Assembly (NCBI GenBank): GCA_028023455.1 | Contig: JAQFVV010006293.1 | Coordinates: 3,607,844 to 3,671,843 of the forward strand | Origin: Epiperipatus broadwayi | Lineage: Eukaryota > Onychophora > Udeonychophora > Euonychophora > Peripatidae | Reading direction: 5' to 3' | DNA: 64,000 bases | Shown: piece by piece, positions 46,527 to 56,194 of the stretch | Position numbering within the stretch: position 1 is the first letter of the stretch | Layout: each line of letters begins with the position of its first letter | Program-made: the position numbers and the translations under genes | Notes under the pieces: generated by a model | The model's database searches: none | The model's input: only the letters and a program-made list of their open reading frames with translations | What the model was told of the DNA's origin: nothing

Positions 46527-46830
46527 TTAATTTGGATTCCTGGTTTGTGGAGCCATAAGGATCAGGTTAATCTTAACTTTTACAATGTATAGCGGTAGAT
46601 TCATTTTTTTACTGCGATAGTTGATGGGTGCTATCACAGAGCCTAATAATCTGAGCACATTTCCATTTACATCACGTGCTCCAATGTTCGTTTTCTCCAA
46701 TTTATTTTCTTCATTATCAGATGACAGCGACATCCAGTCTGTTAGTGCCCTCAGAGAAATACCTCACCCATTATCTATCTCCATCAACAGTACTTTTACA
46801 CAAAGTTTCAGCTTCATCATAAACTGATTG
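46527..46830 (-). pseudogene. Gypsy element 2 aspartic protease
   Basis: The frame includes LLMEIDNG in the position of the family's D-T/S-G active site, then LRLLGSVIAPINYRSKKMNL and PLYIVKV, matching the second half of retropepsins (...LGV....V.Y......LPL.VV). The active-site triplet reads DNG rather than DTG/DSG, and an in-frame stop follows, so it is inactive. Confidence 0.6.
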
Positions 46831-46929
46831 AGAACTTGTGCCCAAGTTTTTCAATCGTATGGTAGTAACCTTCCCTATTTTCTTGCATATACGTGCTAAG
46901 TGCTCTTTTTTCGCCCTATCAAGCTTGAC

Positions 46930-47340
46930 TCTTTAAGTCACCTACATTCTTTTGATATATGGCCTCTTTTACCACAACAAAAACATGTTACATTAACATT
47001 CTTATTTTTTTTTTAGCTTTCAGCGGCACCGATTTTTCCTGCTCTGTTTTAAACACACATCTAGGGTTTCATCTCTCTTAGTGCTAAAAATCTGAGCCTT
47101 GTACTCTACGCCTTTTTTTATGGCCATCTCATATGTAATCTCAGGTTCCATGAGAAATTATTGTCTGAGTCTATCATCAGACATTCCCTTTAGTAGTAAC
47201 TGGTCCATGAATATTTCGTCCATGAACTTACCATACTCATAACCTTTAATCAATTCTCTAAGAGCTGCGTTATACTCTATTTTTTTCACCCTCCAGCTGC
47301 TTCCTTCTTTGTGTGCCATGATGAATGAGGTCTGAAATGA
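46930..47340 (-). pseudogene. Gypsy element 2 gag C-terminus with CCHC zinc knuckle
   Basis: The minus strand encodes FMDEIFMDQLLLKGMSDDRL, then ITYEMAIKKGVEYKAQ, the end of a gypsy capsid domain. CFCCGKRGHISKEC follows, a perfect CX2CX4HX4C nucleocapsid knuckle at about 46945-46990. The gag N-terminus upstream is not clear. At least one frame change separates the parts. Confidence 0.75.
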
Positions 47341-48114
47341 TCGCTTAATTTCTCTATTTGATTATCATACTTTACTTTCTCAGTAATAGGTATTTTTAAC
47401 AATCTAATTTATGACCTCTATCACTTTAATACCAGTGAAACTCATGAGCGCAATTACTTTCCTTTTGTTATCTTCAATACCATTCAATGTAAAGTTTTGT
47501 AACTGCGTAATATACAACAGCCATTCAGACTCTTGCTCACCTCGAATTCAGCTATACTATTCTGCCCAAAAGCACTCATTACAAATTACTGAACAATTAG
47601 TCTTACTGCTAACTTTAATGAATATAATTCTGCACTTTTCTCCCCAAGTTCGAAAACCTGAATGCCAGAAGCTTACTAATGGCTTAAACTCTTTCCTATT
47701 TTCCTAGGTTCAAACAACAATGACCGTCAATAATTTGGCTTTTTAACTTATTCGCTATTCACAGGTTCAATATGACTGCACCAATAATTTGCTGTGTCCT
47801 CAACAATGACTGGCCAACCAGCAAACAAATATACAATAAAAACTCCACAGATAACAGTTCATATATATTTAGCAATAATAATTTATTAACAATTAGTAAA
47901 AAGAATTACGATACTGATCTTTAACACTAATATAAAGTCTGCATTTGATCGAACTTAATTCACAGGTTAATTACTGAATAGTGAATACAGTTTACACAAT
48001 TAAGGAAAAACTATTAATTAATTTTACCTTCACTACCATCTAATATAGGTTTTATAACATACCCTCTAAGAGCCTCTTGAGGCATTCAAAATAATAATAA
48101 GATCAGGACGGTTT

Positions 48115-48190
48115 GTTAAAAATACTAGTCGGCTTAGTGACCTATAGGAGCCAAGATCCTGGGATTGAAATCCTCCGAAGATGATTTGTA
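48115..48190 (+). other. tRNA-like segment (possible SINE head)
   Basis: GGCTTAGTGACCTATAGGAG with a terminal CC forms a D-arm-like hairpin (GGCT/AGCC), and GGGATTGAAATCC resembles box B/T-arm. The rest of a cloverleaf is not convincing. Confidence 0.25.
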
Positions 48191-48299
48191 CTGCTCTTCA
48201 ACTCATGGATGTACTAACAATAGCAGCTACCACAGAAAAAGCCAATAGTCCTTTTTCTCTAGTTTTTTATATCCATCTTTTTCTTTGTTTCTCTTATCT

Positions 48300-48683
48300 T
48301 CTGGAGTAAATTCTTTGGTTTTAGTTAATCAGTTCGCTTAATTAATTTATTTATTATTTAGATTTTGTTATCATATAACGAAATTAAACTTAACTTTTTA
48401 ATTATACAATTAATTACTCTCTTAGGAATTTATTTCCATATACGGTAATTTATAAGATTTATAATAATTAATCATAGGAATTTATTTCCATATCTGTTAA
48501 GATTTTGTATTTATACAATTAATTAGTATCTTAGGAAATCATTTCCATATAAGGTAATTTATAAGGTTTTTTCCATTAATTATTATATACATGAGTCGTT
48601 TATTTAAACTACGTTTAATTGAAACATTTCTTTTCAACGATTTATTTATTAGCATTCTTAAGTTTAAAATATTTAATATTTTG
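48300..48683 (-). repeat. 5' LTR of gypsy element 2
   Basis: The start on the minus strand is TGCAAAATATTAAATATTTT at 48683. The end is uncertain because the opposite LTR is truncated. Internally it repeats a TTAGGAATTTATTTCCATAT-type block three times (near 48423, 48474 and 48531). Confidence 0.5.
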
Positions 48684-48685
48684 CA

Positions 48686-49140
48686 CTCTTCTAACTTATT
48701 TTTATCATTCACTCTCCATCCACATCTTTCACTATCTTTTCTACATTTATTTCTATTTTCCATCACATTACTAACCATTTCTATTATAAAGAAGTTATGA
48801 TCACTATTACATACTCTCTTCATTATCAAATACCTTAATTTTCTGTACTTTATTCACTCCCTCTTTCTCTACTACTACATAATCTATTATGTGGAATATA
48901 TTATTTCTAGACCATGTGTATTGTCCCTCATAAATATTTGATAAATTTCCAATGCTCATATTCACTCTCTGATAAAAATTCTTCAAAAACTGTCTATTCT
49001 TATTACCTACATCATCAATTTTTTTAATATGCCCATTCATATCTCCTTTAACCATTATTCTCTTTTCTTTGAAACTCTGTATATCATTAATTAGGCATTC
49101 ATATGTGCTATTATTCCACTCCATTATAATTTGATTATCT
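48686..49140 (-). pseudogene. LINE copy 3 ORF2 APE-type endonuclease fragment
   Basis: The motifs, in order on the minus strand, are IMVKGDMNGHIKK (catalytic GD.N), GQYTWSRNN, HIIDYVVVEKEG and CNSDHNFFIIEM (the SDH catalytic pair). These are the C-terminal motifs of AP-like LINE endonucleases, which nick target DNA to prime reverse transcription. The N-terminal part is truncated or frameshifted. Confidence 0.8.
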
Positions 49141-49421
49141 TATCTCCTAACCTTATCTCAAACCATGAATGTTCTTAACATTTAACAGTATTTAAATATT
49201 TTTTTGACATAACTCCTATACCATCATTCTTTTTCTTTTTTATTTATAGCCAAATCTTCCAGAATAGGTTCTTCTTCTCCTCTTAGATGTGTTTTCACTA
49301 CTGCTAATATCTCAAGCTCTTCATTTTTAATTGCTTTGTTTAATTCCAGCCATTTTTATGGTCTCCTACTATCTTGCATATTCAAATATCCAATTTTAAC
49401 AAGTTCTTCTTTCCTAACTAC

Positions 49422-50575
49422 TCATTTATGAATTCTTTTGACTCTTTCTTCTCCATTGCATTTATAAATAACTTGCTTACCATTAACTTTACAGACCCAT
49501 TCCCTTTCCATATCTATATTTATATCTAAATCAGCTACCCTTTGATTATTTCTTACATCCTGTCCATTCTTCCTCTTTCTGATAACACTGCCACTTAACC
49601 CCCCATTATAAGTTTCCTGAACTATATTTTTATAAATCCAACTCCGTAAAACTTCATTTCCTTGTTTTTCTAAGTGCAATCCATCTTTACTATATAACTC
49701 CTTTCCAATAAAAATATCCCACACATCCACAAACATAACATCATTTTTCTCATACAATTTTTTCAATCTCTCATTTATAGAACATGTCCTATCTAACATA
49801 TACCTCTTGTCAACTCTTAGTAATAATCCAACTATTCCTACTCTTCCTTTAATCTTATTCAAATTCCTAATCAATTCTATGTATTCATCCATTACTCTCT
49901 TTGATAACTCTGACAAATTATTAGTCTTTAACATAATATACACATCTCTATTCCCTTCTTTCTTTACTTTGTCTGTAACATCCCTAATTCTAGCTTTAGG
50001 GAAACATACTCTTACATTACATACCTGTTTCTATTTTCCCTTGCAATTATATCTCCACATTCTCTAATTAGTGAATCTCATGTCAATACTGTCTCATAGT
50101 CTACTTTCTCCGCTTCATCTGTAACATTCTCTACTACCTTCTGGACTTCCTTATCTACTTCTTCCTTATTATTTCTACTCAATAATTTCTGTATCAGCTC
50201 ATACTTTGTCTCTAACGATTTTAATTTTGCTTTTACATCCTTTACCTCTTCCTCTATCTTACTTATTTTTTTGGCTAACCATCTTCATTGCACTACTAAT
50301 TTTTCCACCAATATCCTATCTTCCTTAATTATATTTTGCTCCATTTCTCCTGACCTTCTCTTTAAACTATTTACACTTAGAAACCACTTTTTCACCTCTT
50401 ATCACATTTACACACTGTCTACATAAACATAAACCATAAACCTCATCACACATGATACACTCTACCACAGCATGCCTAATTTCTTTCTGACCATTATATA
50501 TGCATTGTGGAATACAAATGCAATCTCTATATTTGACTTTATACCTTTTCTCCTACACTTCAAACCATCTTGCAC
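49422..50575 (-). pseudogene. LINE copy 3 ORF1: Cys-rich finger, coiled coil, SGNH esterase
   Basis: The minus strand encodes, in order: a Cys-rich block (YRDCICIPQCIY, VECIMCDEVYGLCLCRQCV) of PHD-like spacing near 50400-50570; a lysine/glutamate-rich coiled coil (KAKLKSLETKYELIQKLLSR) near 50200; and an SGNH-hydrolase domain. In that domain the GDS serine block has its Gly codon turned into a stop near 50070, and SKDGLHLEKQGNEVL keeps the Asp-His pair. A PHD finger plus esterase in ORF1 is the described hallmark of CR1-like LINEs. The 173-codon frame at 49422-49943 is the intact part. Confidence 0.75.
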
Positions 50576-50579
50576 GGAA

Positions 50580-51046
50580 GGATAAAAACTTTACTTTTCT
50601 TTAAAGACGATCATCGATAACCACATGTTTTCTAACCTTAGGCCTCCAAAATGTTATCTTTTTTCTCAAAGAAATCACACCCCTTTTTTAAATTAAAAAA
50701 ATTCTTTATTAGCGAATTTACTAAAAAACCAACTAATCTTACATACAACTTAGTTGTAAAATATCCTGACATTAACACAAATTCAACAAAATAATTATTC
50801 TTTTTTTACTTCTATATTTAAAATGGTGAACAAAATACTTTCTAAATGTTAACAATTTTCGATCTTTCTAAATTCAATTAAATCTATCTCTCTTGATCAC
50901 AATTTACTCTCTACTTTCATACAATAAGCAAAAGTCTTTGTATTGGTGATCTCAGATGATTAATCACATAAAAAGGGCAAAGAAAAAAAAAAAACTTCAA
51001 CTTAGCTTTCAGCACAGAATAATCATGTCAGCAAAGCAGCCACTAG
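50580..51046. other. Unassigned AT-rich sequence between LINE pieces
   Basis: No gene was found. It may include the LINE 5' UTR, but there is no second copy here to define it. Confidence 0.3.
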
Positions 51047-51335
51047 TGTGATGTGATGTGATGCACTGTGACTTCTCTTTATATGGAGTCAGAATCTCTC
51101 AGCAACTATGCCCAGAGATGTGTTAGCCACTTTACCTTCCCTTTCCATTCCTGCCCTAAGTTTTTCCATATCCTGCTCCATCCAATTTCCAGTACGTAAT
51201 CTTTATCAACTCCTTGGCCTTTATATCTAAATCCTTCTTAACTTTTCGTAAACCCAGCATAAAAACCAATAACCCACTTTCAGATGCCTAATATTTTTTA
51301 TGCCTTCCTTACATAACTTGCAGACTGAAAAAGTG
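51047..51335 (-). mobile_element. CR1-like LINE 3' end fragment (copy 5)
   Basis: It matches the 3' UTR of copies 1 and 2 (AATCTCTCAGCAACTATGCC; TGCTCCATCCAATTTCC). It has the longest tail, GTGTGATGTGATGTGATG, at the 3' end. It is cut off at about 51335, where the RTE relic starts. Confidence 0.8.
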
Positions 51336-51344
51336 AGACATGCA

Positions 51345-52665
51345 GTTTAATCTATGAAGAAGATAAAAATCCAAGCCGTAATGGAATTATAATCAGTATT
51401 TTAAAAGAAGCATATGAAGACATAGAAAAATTATTAATGAAATTATATATTAAGTGTCTAAATGATAAAGATATACCAGATGATTGGAAGAATGCAGTAA
51501 TAATATTAAATTTAAAAAAGATGACAAAGAAGATAATAGAAATTATAGACCTATTAGTCTTTTGTCAGTTTTATATAAAATTTTTACCAATATAATTATA
51601 ACTCATCGCCATTGAACTTTGGATTTTTAATTAATCAAAAGAACAAATTGGATTTAAAAGTGGTTTTAGCATAATTGATTACATCCTAGTATTGAGAGAA
51701 GTTATAGAAAGGAATGAAGATGAGTTGCCATTATGCTTTGGATTTGTAGATTCAATCTTCAGGATTCAGAATATTGTCATATTCTGAAAAATATTTATCA
51801 AAAATGTGACAACAATAATTAGATTACATAGTGATACTGAAAAAATTAATATTAAGAAAGATGTATGAAAAGGCAACTCTATATGTCCAAAGCTTTTACA
51901 GCAATTTTATAAAGAAATATTTTATGGATTAAAATGGAATGTCTAGAGAGTACAAATAAATAGGTAATATTTATGTCATCTAGATATTGCAATTGATGTG
52001 GTTGTTTTTGCAAAGAATGCTTCAGAACTTCAGGAAATGTTGCAATATTTATCAGATGAAAGTAAGAAAGAAGGACTAAAGATAAATGCTAAGAAGATAA
52101 AACTAATATTCAGTGGATTTTCTTGAAGTAAGTAAAGATTGTCAAATTATTAATACACATAGAAACATAATGGATGAAATTTGGATGGAATGCTCATGGT
52201 AGAAATAATTTTAACATTAAAAGGAAATAAGCCTTTGTGTTTGAAAAGGAAAGTTTTTAATAAAGGTGTTTTACCAATTTTTACTTATGATCTGAGACTT
52301 GGATACTTAACAGAAGAACAATACAGACTTCAGACTAATCAATAAAATATGAAGAGATGTATATTAGGAATAACAAGAAAGGTTTGAAAATAAAATCAAT
52401 GGTGGATATAACAAACGTGTTATTGATCATTGCATTCTACAGTGGAGCTGAGCTGGATATATTGTTATAAAACATGATGATAGATGGATAGTTGAAATTT
52501 TAAACTGGATCCCAATAGATTAGAAAGAGACAACATGTGAAATGAAACGAATGAAACAAGGAAGCTTTCTGGTATAATGTAGAAAAGAAGACTAGATATC
52601 AAAGAAACTGGATTAAATTTGGAGAGGCCTTCTTCCTACTATAAATTAATAATGGTTGAAAATGC
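51345..52665 (+). pseudogene. RTE-type LINE reverse transcriptase relic
   Basis: Plus-strand fragments in several frames read DIPDDWKNAVIIL, then NRNYRPISLLSVLYKIFTNI (RT motif 0/1), EQIGFKSGFS..DYILVLREVIERNED, CFGFVDS (motif A region), VVVFAKNASELQEMLQ (damaged motif C region), LPIFTYG.ETW and, near the end, QRNWIKFGEAF. This order and these phrases are those of RTE/BovB-like elements. Frameshifts and stops are frequent. It is the only retrotransposon in the intron in the sense orientation. It is unrelated to the CR1-like family. Confidence 0.8.
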
Positions 52666-53088
52666 TGATGAATATTTATTATTTAGTACTTGTAATTGTA
52701 TCTTTGTGTGGCATTTTGTTTTAATTCCTACTGTATATTTTAATTTCAAATATCAATGTATAGTAATTGTATCATTTTAAAGTATTTTGGGGCTATAATT
52801 TATGTTTATATTATCCAATATTATATTGAGGTGAGGTGCAGTTTGAAACATTTCTGTACAGGTGCATAAACTGGTTGAATGCTGGTTAAGATAAAAAATT
52901 TTCAACTGATGTTTGCAATTCTAAGTTGTTTTTTTTTTACTTTATAAATACTGTTGCTGTTTTTAATATTAATTTGTTTTAAAGTAAATTCTTACTTGAT
53001 ATCACTTTTCTTGATAGTTATTTTATTTCTAGACTAACTCTACTATTTTGCAGTAATCAATTTGATAGTATCTTGTGTGAGTGTATAT
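52666..53088. other. Unassigned AT-rich sequence
   Basis: No feature was found. It may include the 3' UTR of the RTE relic. Confidence 0.3.
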
Positions 53089-53734
53089 TGTAACAGGGTC
53101 CAGGTTTAAACCTTGCTCCAAATTAAAAGGGAACTTTAAATAGCCGAGTATAAATAGATACCTTTTAATGCATGTATTAAAAAATATATAAATTAACTAA
53201 ACAATCGTGGGGGTGGGGGTGTGTGATCTTGTGCTCAATTCGTTTTAACAGGGTATGTGCATGTATATATATTAAAGATAAAAAATAAATAAATATAGCA
53301 TGTATAGAATATTCTAGAAAAAAATATATGTATTTAATATATAAACTTTATTATATAGAATTTTGTTTTAAAAAGATAAGAAAAGTAGAACGAAACAGCT
53401 TTTGTTCTGTTATATGGATTACTGTAATAGAATATTCTAGAAAAATATATGTATTTAATGTATAAACTTTATTGTATATAATTTAGCTTTTGTTCTGTTT
53501 TATGGAATATTGCAAATTGAAATCCTATTTAAAGCTATGCTCTTTAAAAATGTTTTAACAAGATTGTAAATCTGATAAAATGTGCTAAGAGCTTTTTTTT
53601 TTTGTAAAAGAAAAAACTAAAGACAAAGGGACATGGATCTAGAAAATTGTAATGTCCAGGAATGAGGAGATCGAGTAAGATAAAGGTAAAAAAAGTAGGA
53701 CGTTTAGAGGACTGATGGGAGTTCAGGCCCGAGG
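53089..53734 (-). repeat. 3' LTR of gypsy element 3
   Basis: On the plus strand it begins TGTAACAGGGTCCAGG and shares long blocks with the other LTR (TATAGCATGTATAGAATATT, AATGTTTTAACAAGATTGTA). It contains an internal duplication: GAATATTCTAGAAAAATATA with the following stretch occurs twice (about 53308-53360 and 53430-53480), making it ~110 bp longer than the other LTR. Confidence 0.85.
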
Positions 53735-53739
53735 CTTGC

Positions 53740-55145
53740 TCCTGCTCTTTCGTCCACTTCCACTCACTACCCTTTTTTTTTAATAGCTTCACCAACGGCT
53801 CCATCCGTTCTGCAAACCGTTCCTGAAAGCGGTTGTAGAATGTACACAGCCCCAGAAATGATCGGACTTGCTTCTTGGATCTAGGTGTAGGAAAGCCGTG
53901 GATGGCAGAGATCTTGTCTGGGTGCTGTTTGAGTCCCTGAGTCCCCACCATGTGTTCCAAGAAAGACCACCTCTTTCTGACACAGTGTGCTCTTGAAATT
54001 TATTTTTATGCCCTTTTTCTCACATTCCTATAGAAATACCCCTATTTCACGTATGTGTTCCTTAATATCTGTCGAGGCTATCAGCACATCATCCATGTAA
54101 ATCATGACCATGTCATTTATCTCTGAAGATAGCACCTGAGTACCCACCCCACTGTTTATTAAGCTGAAGAACATCCTGTTGAATTGGTATGAATGGTCCT
54201 CATATCTGAATGATGTCTATTGGCAATCTTCCGGATGTAACTTAATTTGCCAATAACTGGCGATTAAATCGAAGGTCGAAAATACCTTTTTCCCTTGGAT
54301 CTTCCTCAGTAACTCTTACATGGGGGATGGTACATTGCAGTCCGGTACAGTCACTTTATTTAACTGTCGAGCATTGAGACTTAATCTTACAGACTCATCC
54401 TTTTTAACTACTACCATCGGATTGCAATACGCCGATGAGTATTTTGATATAATTCCCCACTCTAGCATCTGATCTATTTGTTCCTTCACTTTCTTTCGGT
54501 ATTGGTGCAGAATGGAGTATGACAATAGTTTTGAATGTCTGATTGTCTTTCACCTTAATTCTCTGCTCAAACCCTTGGATAACTCCTGGCCTGTCTGAAA
54601 CGACTTGGTGGTATTTGGTCAATGTTCATTGTAATGGACTATCCTGAACTTTCCCTTCTACTTTCGTTCCATCAATCTTGTTATCTTCCAAGTTTTTTGG
54701 GGGCATCCTCCTCTAGGTGTAGCATCCCTATCAACCATTGAGGCCCCTCCGCAAGGAAATGTATTACTTCACCCTCACACGTGGCCTGACCTCTCATAGT
54801 CAAGGTTACATTTGAATCTATTTAGAAAATCTGATCCCAACAAGACTTTGTGTACTAAACCTTTCATTACAAGGAACACATGTGGATAGCTCCTTCCATT
54901 AATTTTTAGATCTATCTATATCTGCATGGGCTCTACTTTAGCTCTCCCGTTGTCTGCCATTGCTATATGATAATTTTTAGAGGGAGAATCGGTATATCTG
55001 GTTGTTGGCTTCTAATTTGGTCGTATAATCTCTGCTACTACCGATATCTGGCTGCCTGAATCCATGAGGGCTTCAACCGTTGTTGAACCCACCTTTACAG
55101 GGATGATGAGGCATGTCTGGCGTGCATATCCTGGAACCCAGTCTT
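53740..55145 (-). pseudogene. Gypsy element 3 pol fragment: protease and reverse transcriptase
   Basis: The protease reads PVKVGSTTVEALMDSGSQIS, with the catalytic DSG near 55060, and VLLGSDFLNRFKCNLD near 54830. The RT reads YRKKVKEQIDQMLEWGIISK, then SSAYCNPMVVVKKD (54316-54525), MVMIYMDDVLIAS with the catalytic YMDD at 54088-54099, and the thumb region KQVRSFLGLCTFYNRF near 53850. Coding stops at WKWTKEQEQA (near 53740), where the LTR begins; a normal gypsy pol continues with RNase H and integrase. Frameshifts lie between protease and RT and inside the RT palm. Confidence 0.85.
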
Positions 55146-55149
55146 CCCA

Positions 55150-55920
55150 AGAACATATTAAATTTCCTACTCTTTCCTACTCTTTTTACCCCCTGCATAT
55201 TAGAGTCTGTCTCCTTTGGACCTAAGCTTAGGCTCCTCGATCTGTCTTTTTTCTATATCTATTTCTAGTTGGCTTAACATTTTATCAATCATCCTCACCG
55301 ATCTTTCTTCTTTTTTTCCCAGCATCCATCTGATTTCATTGGGAAACTTTCTGCATTTCGATGGAATCCATTCTTATTAATTTTTATTAATGAATCAAAT
55401 CAGTTTATGAAAATTTACTTTCCACGCTTCTTTTTCTGTAATGGTCACTTTTCCGAATCACTACAAAATCAAAAATAAAAAATATATAGTTCTTTTTTTT
55501 TATCTCTCTTTCACTTCAGTTTTTTTTTCTATCCATATGCCGATGATCATTAGCTCAGGAATACTTTTAGCATGATCAGGTTTCCATTGTTCCAAATTAC
55601 TAAATAGCCAGTTTTTGGAATTCTGATGACAAGTATAATTAACAAATCGCCCTTAGCACAACCTGCAGTTCTTTTTATTACTCTCCAGCCTTATATGTTT
55701 AATTTGCTTTCGTTAAGAAACATGCACTATTAATGACATTATTTAAATAGCTATAACTTAAGATAATAAACAACAAATATATATAAAACGGAAAAAATAA
55801 AATAAAATATAATTCCACACATAACCGTACCTCTTCATCTTCACATACAAATCTATCTGTTAATAACTAATTCTACGCAACAATCGCAACAACACGTGTA
55901 ATAAATATATATATGCGTAT
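55150..55920. other. Gypsy element 3 interior, gag-side, unrecognised
   Basis: No zinc knuckle or capsid motif could be read. The sequence is AT-rich and probably decayed gag or another insertion. Confidence 0.3.
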
Positions 55921-56105
55921 ATTCACGCTTTTAAATGGTTAATATATTTCACTCACACTCTTTTGTAACAGGGTTCGAATGTATATCTATAAATTTTCTC
56001 GCATCTATTAATATTCACACTTTTAAATGGTTACTATATTTCACTCGCACTCTTTTGTAACAGGTTTCGAATGTATATCTATAAATTTTCTCGCATCTAT
56101 TAATT
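55921..56105. repeat. Tandem duplication, two units of ~92 bp
   Basis: ATTCACGCTTTTAAATGGTT and ATTCACACTTTTAAATGGTT start the two units; both end ATTTTCTCGCATCTATTAAT. Each contains TTTGTAACAGG followed by TTCGAATG, resembling an LTR edge. Confidence 0.8.
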
Positions 56106-56194
56106 TAATCCATAATAACAATCGCAATAAACACTGTTTTGTAATCATTATTGCCTTTTACTTCCTTTAGTACCCATATTCCAACCCAGCTACT

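Larger units (their letters stand above)
45646..48685 (-). mobile_element. Ty3/gypsy element 2, internally deleted
   Basis: The ends share TGCAAAATATTAAATATTTT (minus strand) at about 45733 and 48683, the LTR starts. In minus order there is a 5' LTR, gag C-terminus with zinc knuckle, protease, and integrase C-terminus followed by a polypurine tract. RT, RNase H and the integrase core are missing. Only about 88 bp of the 3' LTR remains (45646-45733). The element sits between LINE copies 2 and 3. Confidence 0.75.
48686..50575 (-). mobile_element. CR1-like LINE, copy 3: ORF1 and endonuclease
   Basis: It covers the 5' half of the LINE. On the minus strand it carries ORF1 (Cys-rich finger near 50400-50570, coiled coil near 50100-50350, esterase 49422-50080), then the N-terminal endonuclease of ORF2 (48686-49140), where it breaks off at the gypsy LTR. 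Its endonuclease part overlaps in LINE coordinates with that of copy 2, so copies 2 and 3 are not simply two halves of one element split by the gypsy insertion. Confidence 0.8.

Noticed and set aside
46620-47710. Plus-strand frames at 46621-46827 and 47411-47707 as genes
   Set aside because: They lie opposite the gypsy protease and gag coding strand and show no motifs of their own.
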